From Massospora cicadina (Eukaryota > Entomophthoromycota > Entomophthoromycetes > Entomophthorales > Entomophthoraceae), in assembly GCA_022478985.1 (NCBI GenBank), contig JAKSZP010009242.1, positions 186,001 to 250,000 on the forward strand: a stretch of DNA of 64,000 nt. Direction: 5' to 3'. The first letter of the stretch is position 1; each line of letters begins with the position of its first letter. The translations under genes were made by a program, and so were the position numbers. The notes under the pieces are model-generated. The model was not told the DNA's origin. It worked only from the letters and a program-made list of their open reading frames with translations, and ran no database searches. Shown here piece by piece: positions 55,656-64,000 of this stretch.

Positions 55656-55895
55656 CCGAGTTTGATCCTGGTAGATGAACTTTGGGTAGATTTCATTATG
55701 ATTGTGTTGACATTGCTCACCAATGCCCTAAACTGAGATATTGAATAGCAAGGAAGTCCAAGGAGTTCCTGTCATATCATATGACGTGATGTAGGCTTTC
55801 CATATTTATTTAATTTCCCACTAATTTTTTTAAGTACTAGATGGTCCCAACCTTTCCCACTAATTTGAATCCTCTTAATTGGTGTGGTATCTTCC
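55656..55895 (+). repeat. Diverged direct repeat, copy 2
   Basis: Partner of 54861-55081. In the best block copy 1 has GGCGCGGTATC and this copy GGTGTGGTATC: both CpG sites have become TpG. Confidence 0.65.
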
Positions 55896-56833
55896 CTAAG
55901 TCAGCCCACCTTATATAAAATTTAAGAATTTAAATTTTAAAATTCAGTATGTTAGCCTAACATAAAAATCAGCAGAAACCTTGATCAACCTCTCCCTCAG
56001 TATAATCAGCACTAAGCCATCCTTCTAAATGAGTATCCTGTTCTTAATATTCCAGACTTGTTACTGAGGATCTCTTCTGGTTCTTTATATCCCATACTAG
56101 CTAATAGTGATCTCTTCACTTAAACCATATATAGATATGAATAGAAAAATTGAGATTTTGTGGTATAAGGCTTTTTTATTATAATATAATTAAAGTAACT
56201 TTATACTTCAGGATTTCATTTAATATGAATATATGCAAATTAATAAATTTTAAAATAGTTTTATAGCGATATCATAGGGACTTCATGAACCCTGGGCCAG
56301 TCTCTTCTTTATCCACCTTTGTGGTGAAATTCATTAAGTTTAATTCTTGAATCCACGAGCTTCGCCTCATGGCGGACATCCATGCACCAGGATGTTTGGC
56401 GGCCCTTTTTTAAAATTTACTTCTGGGTCTGAGGCTGAAATACTGCTTTTGTTTATTGGTTCTTCTCCCAATTTAGTAATATGATAATCACGTCAGGATT
56501 CATACAATGGCACTGATTTTTTCCGCCTCATTTTAGGCTCTGACCATCCTTTGATATTTGTTGATTACTTTTTTGGAAAATTTCAGATGGAAGGTTATAT
56601 TGCTTCCATCAGGTTAACTTTGTTCAGATGGTTGTTCAGTCATTTCCTTGTCATTAGCTGTTTCTTATAGAATCACTCTATCATTGGCCATTATAAATTA
56701 TCTTTGCTCAAAGTATAAAAATAGAAAATTTTGGTCATTGGCGTTGTCTTAATCTTCATATTATAGACCTCTTTGTCCAGCAGTTATTAAATTATTGTTA
56801 CATTATCTCAACCATCTTTTAAATTTTTAAGGC
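55896..56833. other. Target region of element F, no gene recognised
   Basis: AT-rich, with no significant open frame. The five bases before element F are AAGGC (56829-56833); the right-hand copy lies beyond the window. Confidence 0.5.
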
Positions 56834-57520
56834 TGTTGGTCATTCTCCTTCTCAACTTTCAAAAAGAATGTTGGAGGTAAAAATGCCCCAAATCCACTAC
56901 TACAATCAGCCAATTACATGTCCAATCTTCTAACAATAATATGGTTAATGAGGATATGAGTACCATTGGCCAAAAGACCCTGGTGGATTCTCAGTGAAAC
57001 CCTACCCATCAGAAAAACCTATTTTATAATCAAAACCCGCTTATAAAGGTAAAAACTGATAGTAAGATTTCTCTGACTCCTTGGCCAAATTTAGGGCGTT
57101 TATCACATGGTTTCCCCTCAGCCACATCCCATTCCATACCAGTTCCACATGGGTTTGTTCTTCCCCAAAGTGAGAAGATTTTACCCGCTAGTGATTAGTG
57201 CAATTTATCAAATCATTACCACACAGGTTTGTTTTGCCTCAGAAAATTTTCCCTCATTCTGATAGGCCAAAAACCTATTTTTCCTAATTTGGACGACTAA
57301 GCTTTTCAATACTATAGGCCTAAATTTCTAAGACCCCAAGGATCAAACTAGTTAAAATAGGAAATACTAGGATCGAATAGGAGAGTTCTTTTGGCTTGCC
57401 CACTGAAATAAAAGAAATCATAAAAAACTTTAACAAAGCGTTTTTTATAACTTTTATTTTAAAGGTAAGTTTATATATATTTTAAGAAATATTTGTGGCA
57501 TCCGTCAAGTGGATCCCAAA
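56834..57520 (+). repeat. Element F 5' LTR (687 bp)
   Basis: Starts TGTTGGTCATTCTCC and ends GGATCCCAAA. It is the same family as the element E LTRs but 150 bp shorter, which fits two fewer units of the 75-bp internal repeat (one unit here, near 57160-57240). Confidence 0.9.
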
Positions 57521-57541
57521 AACTGGTGCTCACTACAGGGG
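57521..57541 (+). other. Element F primer-binding site (candidate)
   Basis: AACTGGTGCTCACTACAGGG directly follows the LTR. The TGG at 57524 would pair with a tRNA CCA end. Nearly the same sequence stands at this point in E, C and, decayed, B. Confidence 0.7.
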
Positions 57542-57575
57542 GCCACCATGTATACTTCAATAAAGTATAAAAGAA

Positions 57576-59738
57576 ATGGAAAGTGTCACCTGTTGGGTGT
57601 GAAATGGAGAAGGAGCTGAAGATGATGATTGGATGGACAGCCCTACCACTTTGACATTTGAAGAAGAACGATTTGAGCGCATATTAATACCTGAGTCTCA
57701 CCGCATCACTTTGCTGGCCACCAAAGCTGAGAGGGATCTTACTCATGGCATCCTTAACCCTGGCGACATTGCATCCCACAAATGAGCAATATTAGTAGAG
57801 GAACGCCACTTGTTTCTCTATGAGACTAGTGCCCTCCCAGAGACCTACAGCCAGCTCACAAATTTGATCACCTACGTACACAAGTTTGCTCGCCCTGCTT
57901 TGGTTCACATGATGCATCTCTTAGCTGACCATCATGAAGAGCTTTATTGACACCTAGATACCCATGCAGCTCTGAATTTAGCTTATAATAAGTTGTACCA
58001 ACTGACCTCTGAACACTTTGGAGCAGTCAGATCTGGTGTGGAAGCTAATTGCAACTTCATCATTCAGCTACATGACTGACTTACTACCATGGACACTGGG
58101 ATCGTGAAGTATGTCAAGGAGGCCATGAAGATCTTTAGGGATGAACTGAACGCTTTCACCGCTAGCACTCGCTCATGTCTGGAGGAGTTTTCTAAAGAAC
58201 TCAAAAAGCACAATGAGAAAATGCACTGGGACCTTCTAGCCCCCATCTCCGCCCCTCAAGTTAAATATGAAAAGCATGTGGCTGTGGTGGAGTGACAGTT
58301 AACCCAAGACTTTTCACGTGTTGACAAGCTTGAACGCCTTTTTCTGCTTGAACCATCTAGCGCCACCTCCACCCTTGCGGCCAAAGTTGTTCAGCTAAAA
58401 AAAGAGCTAGCTCTTAAAGCTTTGTTTGAAAATACCAAATATTTGGCGCGTCACCTGAATAGTTGTGAAACCGAAGCAAAAGTGATAAAAGCCTCGCTGG
58501 AAAGCCCTGTGCTGTTGAAGGAAGTATTTAGTCATTTAACGCAGGTTGAGCAGAAGTATGAGCAGATCAAGGATGGAGTAAAAGGCCCAAGCTTACACCC
58601 TCATGACGATAAAGGGTGTAAACAAAAAAAAGAAGAGTTGAAGAAATGTGTGGAAGCCGTGGAAGCTGCTCAAACAAATCTAAGCTCGCTGGTATCACAA
58701 CTCCGCTTCCAAGTCTATGCTTTGGAGAGCTGAGTGGAAGATCTTGAAATTCACAACTGGGGATCAAAGCTCAACTGAGACTATGTGAATCTGGGCCCCA
58801 AGAAGCCCTCTCCAAAATGAAAACCTGGCTCGAAGCCATGCAAGACCAGTTCAATCGCCTCTCATGCACCTTTATCCAGTTAAACTATCGCTCTAAAACT
58901 CCAGAAACAGAAGCTCCAGCTATTCATACCCTTACTGGGAATGACCATAATTCATTCAAACCAACGTTCAAAGACAAGTTTATCCCCGGTGAGGGTAGCA
59001 TTGCTATGTTTTTATATGTTTACAAAGCGGCTATGGAAGGGGTGACTGATTGGCAGAAGTCCAAACATATTCTTTCCTGTTTGGGCTGCATGGCACAGGA
59101 GGTAATGGTCCCACATATGGATGCTTTTAGCACCTGGTCCGAGGTTAAAGAGGCTCTCATAAACACGTTCGGCTCAAAACAGGCTTTAAGCATGAAAAAG
59201 CAAGCCTTTATGCATATGAGCATTCGAAAAGGGTAGTCTGTGGTCACCTTTGCGGAATGATTCTATATGAAAGCACAGACGTTGTTAACCTCAAATATGT
59301 TGACCTTGGATGACGCTGTAGCCTCTGTTTTGAATGGAGTGGCCTTTCACCCTCCTTTGAAGATGCACATCACCTCAGTTAAACGTTATTTCTGTACCAT
59401 TCAGGATATCAAGGAGGCATTACTAGACGTCGCTGACTTTCATAAGCCCAAAGTTTTTCATGTAGCAGTATCCCGCCATCGCGTTTTAGCCATTGAGGAT
59501 CCAAAGCCCAAGCCTCAGGTCATGGCTATTGAAGACAAGAAGGGGCCCTTTCAGATAATGGGCCCTGAAGAGCAAAACCTCAAAGCAAAATGTCCTGAAC
59601 GCCCTCGGTGCTATACTGCTACAAGTTTGGACACAAGGAGGCTGTGTGCTGGAAAAAGAAAGCTGATGTGGAGAAACAGGATCAGGGAAAAGAGATGTCT
59701 GCATAGGGAGAGGCGCACCTATTGCCAACGAATCTCAT
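57576..59738 (+). pseudogene. Element F gag
   Basis: The start ATG at 57576 was chosen by comparison with MESVTHWV of element E. N-terminal part: FEEERFERILIPESHRITLL and ETSALPETYSQLTNLITYVH. A long coiled-coil-like region follows (58089-58295 and 58422-58733). Capsid, 58817-59236: FKPTFKDKFIPGEGSIAMFL, ILSCLGCMAQEVMVPHMDAF, WSEVKEALINTFGSKQALSM. The knuckle at about 59608-59650 reads C-Y, then after a one-base shift CYKFGHKEAVCWKKK, giving the C-X2-C-X4-H-X4-C pattern. TGA at 58293-58295 and 59258-59260 replaces Arg CGA codons still present in element E. A GCCACCATG at 57542-57550 is out of frame. Confidence 0.88.
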
Positions 59739-60750
59739 GTGCCTGACTCATTTAACCAACTTATTCCAATACCTCATGTTACCAATACCCCTGGGGATGA
59801 TTCTGAGGGGGGTACGGATGAGGTTAGCTATTTTGTTGTAAGAGTACCCACTGAAGTTGAAGTCCCCAATCGCTTGAACGATGGAGGAGTAGATAAGGCC
59901 ACTATACCTGAAGAGACATATATCCGCTAAGTTCTAGGGGAGCCAGCCATTATCAACACTGCCAGCAATGTAAATGAGGTCTTGTCTAACCTTATTCGCC
60001 CCCTCCAGCATGGCCATACCATGCAGTCCATTCTGGAAAATTATCCTGAGACTGCGCACAAATTAATTTCCACTCTCCATCTCAAGGAGGTCTTAGCGCT
60101 ATCACCAAATTTTGGGGAGATACTTACAAAGGTCGAAGTGGTTATCCAAAAAGTTTGGGTGATGGCCATCCTAGATACAGGCTCTCCAGTGAACGTAATC
60201 TCCTCCAAGTTGATGAAAAAGATCAAACTTGCACCTGACTTAGAGTACAACCAAGAATTTGGAACTTCCAGTACCTACAACACTCGTGCACTTGGCGCTT
60301 ACTCATCCCTTCCCATTCATATTGGTTAGCTTATTCTATCAGCCCCTGCAGTGGCTTTGGATAACAACGCCTATGATATGCTCATAGTTACTCAGTTTAT
60401 AATTGAATATGAAGGTATTATCAATATGAAGCAGGGGTTCCTGTCATTGCTCAATTATGAAGTCCCTTTAGTTCTAGCCAATAAAGAACCCAGCAAGAAG
60501 GAATACTCTTGCATGGTTGAGTATCCACTTTCCACTTTACCTATACATTATACCACCTCTGGGCGAGATACAAAGAAATTGCCTGATTCAGTGGATGCTA
60601 TTGAAGGTATTCCGTTTTATGCAGCCGATGAGGTGGTGATTAAGCTGGGTGAACAACGAGTGATAGACACGAAAATCACTCTCAAAATTCCTCGCCACTG
60701 TTTACTACACCTCTTAAGCATTGAGTGTTAGCCCTTTTGAGCCTCGGGTA
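59739..60750 (+). pseudogene. Element F pol N-terminus and aspartic protease
   Basis: Linker MPDSFNQLIPIPHVTNTPGD with an acidic part, stop at 59928-59930, then a second piece from 59982. The protease active site is AILDTGSPVNVISSKLMKKI (from about 60166), followed by NNAYDMLIVTQFIIEY, corresponding to the usual second half of retroviral-type proteases. A TAG lies near 60328 and a TAG at 60729-60731. Element E has the same protease without the first of these. Confidence 0.87.
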
Positions 60751-62311
60751 TTGCCTGGAATTTTAGACCCAGACTACCAGAGGCCTATTACTCTACTGTT
60801 GGGAAACCTCACCAAAAAGGACATAATTGTATGAAATCACCAGGAGGTGGGCCGAGGGTTTTTACTCCCTGTGGAGGAAGTTGAACAAATTCATTCCATT
60901 GGCTTGATGGCAGATTTAGGCCTGCCTACAGATAACCTAGTATGTACCTTACCAAACGTCCATATCTCAGATGAGCTGACTTCAGATGAGTTGGAGAAAG
61001 TGCATACTCTTCTGGATGAGTATAGTGATATATTCTCGAAGTTAGACAATGATTATGGCCACATGAAAGGCTGGTGTCACTCCATCGATGTGGGCGATGC
61101 CCATCCCATTAGGTCAAAACCTTACCTGCAAGTTAAAGGTGGAGGAGCAACAAATGAGGATGGAACTCACGCAGTTATAAGACGCGGGGTTATTAGTTCC
61201 TTCGCAAAGCCCTTGGTCCTCCCCCTTTTGCTAATAAAGAAGAAAAATGGAGGTTATCGGATAGTTATGGACTATCTTAGGTTAAACAAATATTATGAAA
61301 AAGGATAGCTATCCTATCCCACGCATTGAAGACGCCCTGGCCCAGCTTTCAGGTTCAAACTTTTTCTCCGCCATGGACTTGGCCAGTGGCTATGGGCAAA
61401 TGGATCTATCTCCCCAAGACCAGGAGAAATGCGCTTTGATATGCAGTGAAGGTCTTTTCCAACCCACGCGATTACCCCAAGGGTTGTGCAACGCACCTGC
61501 CCCTTTCCAGCGTGCGATGGATCACATTTTGCAGGATCTTAAGTTATCCTGCATTATCTTCTATATTGATGACTTTACCATATTCTAAAAGTCCTTTAAT
61601 GAACACCTTGATCACCTGAAGGAGGTGTTCCAACGCTTACAAAACTCAAATATCAAATTAAAACCTTTGAAGTGTACTTTTTTTCAAAAAAAATACACTT
61701 TCTCAAACATACCATTTCTCAAGAGGGTATCCGACCCATACAAAATAAAGTTGAAGCGATTGCCAGAATGCCTCCCCCAAAAATCTATGGGATATACAGG
61801 TATTTCTAGGGATGATGGGTATTACCATCAGTTAATTCCTAAGTTTGCCCAACTCAGCGAGCCCCTTGTTCGCTTACTGAAGAAGAATATCCCTTTTCAA
61901 TGGGGCGCTGAACAGAAGGCTGCTTTTGAAACAATGAAGCTGCTGCTACAAAAACGGCCTAGCCTAAGGCATCCTGATTATGGAAAACCGTTTATTTTGT
62001 TTACAGACGCCTCAGACTACGCCGTCGGGGCCATCCTAGCTCAACTGGATAAAAAAGGGAAAGATCATCCTGTCTCATATTTCAGTAAGATGCTATCAAA
62101 GGTGGAACGCAACTATAATGTTACTGAGAAGGAGTGTCTTGCCATACTACTAGCAGTGAAGCATTATTACCCTTTCTTGTATGAGACCTCTTTCACTGTG
62201 ATTATGGACCACGCATCTTTAAAATGGTTGCAAAACTTGAAGGACTTTATGGGGCGGTTAGCTCTCTGGGCTCTAAAGCTCCAGCATTATGACATGAAGA
62301 TCGAACACTGA
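60751..62311 (+). pseudogene. Element F reverse transcriptase and RNase H
   Basis: RT: ELTSDELEKVHTLLDEYSDI (60973 onward), KKNGGYRIVMDYLRLNKYYE, frameshift near 61300, KDSYPIPRIEDALAQLSGSN, FSAMDLASGYGQM (catalytic Asp), LPQGLCNAPAPFQRAMDHIL and IIFYIDDFTIF (YIDD intact, 61558-61569), then TAA. After more shifts (61625 onward): LLKKNIPFQWGAEQKAAFET. RNase H: PFILFTDASDYAVGAILAQL (Asp), NYNVTEKECLAILLAVKHYY (Glu) and FTVIMDHASLKWLQNLKD (Asp), ending in TGA at 62309-62311. All catalytic residues of both domains are present although the frame is broken. Confidence 0.9.
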
Positions 62312-63597
62312 GCTGGAACCTGTCACATGAATGTTGATGGGTTAACGCGGCTGCCCATCCTTCACTTAGATAACAGTGAAGTGGAGCGGCTGTATGATCT
62401 TTTAATGACCCCAAATGACTGGGAAATGAGGATGAACCCATACAGAGGATGTTGGCCCAGCACTCCCATAACACCAAAGTAGAAAATGGGAAGTTGTATA
62501 AACAAGTAGGGGCGAAATGGTTGCCTTACCTATGGCTCTCGGAACGCGTACCTGTTATTCTGTAAGCTCATTCAACCTTAGACCATGGAGGAGCAAATAA
62601 AACCTATGAGAGGATTAAGTATCGGTACTTTTGGGAGGGAATCATGGAAGCCATCATTGAAGTCTTAGATGCTTGCCTTACATGTAAGAAGCAGTCTCAG
62701 TTCAAGACTAGATACCAATATCAGCCAACTACCCCGCAACAGCCGTTCCATACCATAAGCTTGGATGTAATAGGGCCGCTTCCTCAGACTACAGGTGGAA
62801 ACAGATATATCTTAGTAGGTATCGACCATTTCACGAAGTGGGTTGAAGCTGTGGCGCTTCTGGCCCAAACTGCTAAGGCCACTGCAACCTTTCTCCATCA
62901 AAATATTTTCACTTGACATGGGTTCCCTCAAGTACTACTCTGCAACAATGGAAAAAACTTCACCTCTAGAGTAGTCAAAATTTTGGCTACCTCCATGGGA
63001 GCCCAGCAGCTATTCTCAGCTCCATATAACCCATCAACCAATGGTATGGTGGAGCGAGCCAATGGCAATTTGGTTTCCATCTTACATAAAATGGCCTCAT
63101 CTGATCCTCTTCATTAGGGATCGTTATCTCCCTAGTGCTCTTATATCTTTTTGAATCAGCTATCACCAGATTTTGAAAATGTCCCCTTTCCAAGTTTTGT
63201 ATGGCAGGAAACCAGGCATACCTGCTCTTATAGCTAAGGATGTCTTTTCTAGTGGAGAGGAACCTGAAAAAGCCATGCAAAGGTTAGCTAACTGCATCAT
63301 TCAGCTTCAATCAGAGGTCTGACCAACCTAGCCAAAACGGTCATTAGAGAAGGTCAAGCTACCAATGAGCTTTGGACCCCCCTACCTTCATTCCAAGTGT
63401 CAGATATGGTCTTATATTATCACAATTCTATAGCTACTCGAAGTGGCAAACTTGGATCAATCAGGGAGGGGCCATTTATCATCACATATAAGAGAGGAAA
63501 TGAGGCTTCTATAACATCTTTGGCTACAGGAGTTACCATAAACCGGGTACATGGCCACTTCCTACAAACCTACACTCCCCCCCAACATTCTTAAGGG
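62312..63597 (+). pseudogene. Element F integrase
   Basis: HHCC region near 62560-62700: LDHGGANKTYERIKYRYFWE and then DACLTCKKQSQ. Core: ISLDVIGPLPQTTGGNRYIL (first Asp), TGA at 62915-62917, LLCNNGKNFTS (62935 onward; the usual second Asp is Asn), PSTNGMVERANGNLVSIL (Glu). C-terminal tail 63397-63594: MVLYYHNSIATRSGKLGS, REGPFIITYKRGNEASITSL and INRVHGHFLQTY. This tail is the part that elements A, E and probably Z kept. No chromodomain is visible. Confidence 0.88.
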
Positions 63598-63601
63598 GCA
63601 T
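63590..63601 (+). other. Element F polypurine tract
   Basis: CTTAAGGGGCAT lies directly before the 3' LTR start TGTCAGAC. Elements E (CTTGAGGGGCAA) and B (CTTGAGTGGCAA) have the same motif at this place. Confidence 0.75.
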
Positions 63602-64000
63602 TGTCAGACATTCTCCTTCTTGACTTTTGAAAAAAAATGTTGGAGGTAAAATGCCCCCAAATCCACTACTATGATTGGCCAATTACATGTCCAATCTTCT
63701 AACAATACTATGGTTAATGAGGATATGAGTATCATCAGCCAAAAGACCCTTTGGATTCTTGTTGAAACCCTACCCATCAGAAAAACATGTTTTTATAATC
63801 AAAATCCGCTTATTAAGGTAAAAAATGATAGTAAGATTTCTCCGACTCCTTAGCCAAATTTGGGGCGTTCATCACATAGTTTCCTCTCAGCCACATCCCA
63901 TTCCATACCAGTTCCACATGGGTTTGTTCTTCCGCGAAGTGAGAAGATTTTACCCACCAGCGATTGGGTGCAATTTATCAAATCATTACCACATGGGTTT
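63602..64000 (+). repeat. Element F 3' LTR (partial, cut by the window end)
   Basis: Starts TGTCAGACATTCTCC and aligns with 56834-57240 of the 5' LTR with many small differences. The first 399 bases are in the window. The 60-codon frame at 63671-63853 is not a gene. Confidence 0.92.

Larger units (their letters stand above)
56834..64000 (+). mobile_element. Element F: near-complete Ty3/gypsy retrotransposon (3' LTR cut by the window end)
   Basis: 5' LTR 56834-57520, PBS, gag, linker, protease, RT, RNase H, integrase (HHCC, core, GPF tail), PPT and 3' LTR from 63602. The order protease-RT-RNase H-integrase is that of Ty3/gypsy. It is the only element here with all pol domains in readable order, so it serves as the reference for B, C, D and E. 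Stops and single-base frameshifts in every gene, and an Asn at one integrase catalytic site, show it is dead. Confidence 0.93.

Noticed and set aside
57542..57550. GCCACCATG in element F as gag start
   Set aside because: The frame ends soon and does not join gag. Element E has no ATG here. The conserved start is at 57576.
1..64000. Host genes, tRNA, rRNA, CRISPR arrays or bacterial operons
   Set aside because: No tRNA-like cloverleaf, conserved rRNA block, spacer-repeat array or intact long reading frame outside mobile elements was seen.

Overview
This window looks like a repeat-rich eukaryotic chromosome region made almost entirely of nested retrotransposons and their remains. I found no host gene, rRNA, tRNA, CRISPR array or bacterial-type operon. 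The background is AT-rich. The two best LINE copies are visibly richer in GC. The element types (LINEs with a zf-RVT-type C-terminus, and Ty3/gypsy elements with gag CCHC knuckles and 5-bp target duplications) would fit a large, repeat-rich genome. A fungus, perhaps an early-diverging one, is my guess, but the sequence alone does not prove it.

Layout. (1) 1-1260: minus-strand relic of a gag-only Ty3/gypsy derivative (element Z). (2) About 3960-29340: one old plus-strand LINE has been split three times: by a solo LTR (5417-6878, TSD CCTCC), by element A (6944-15915, LTRs of 811 bp each, TSD CCATA) and by the minus-strand Ty3/gypsy element B (16881-29099, TSD ATATG). A and B each carry a younger full-length LINE (copy 1, 9350-14613, minus; copy 2, 20571-25848, plus) with TSDs of about 18-20 bp. 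(3) About 29480-53050: an old plus-strand Ty3/gypsy element D is split by minus-strand element C (about 31003-39052), LINE copy 3 (40173-45393, minus, 16-bp TSD), the internally deleted element E (45484-50292, LTRs of 837 bp each, TSD AATAG/AATGG) and a second solo LTR (50531-51881, TSD ACTCC). (4) 53051-56833: mostly unexplained AT-rich sequence with one pair of diverged direct repeats. (5) 56834-64000: the most complete Ty3/gypsy element (F, plus strand): 5' LTR, PBS, gag, protease, RT, RNase H, integrase, PPT and the start of the 3' LTR, but with many stops and frameshifts.

How the parts relate. B, C, D, E and F share recognisable gag, protease, RT and integrase blocks, so F can serve as the reference for the others. 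A, Z and E lack most or all of pol but keep gag (E also keeps protease) joined to the C-terminal tail of integrase. This looks like a non-autonomous design reached in at least two families. The three LINE copies are all full length at the 5' end, with a 5' UTR of about 250 bp, an ORF1 with a CCHC knuckle, and an ORF2 with endonuclease, RT and zf-RVT-like domains. At the ORF1/ORF2 junction of copy 2 the ORF1 stop overlaps the ORF2 start (TGATG), directly behind two strong hairpins. Paired hairpins occur at the same junction in the other two copies, with quite different sequence in copy 3. No coding region here is intact, so all genes are given as pseudogenes. Boundaries were found by eye from repeated termini and TSDs.
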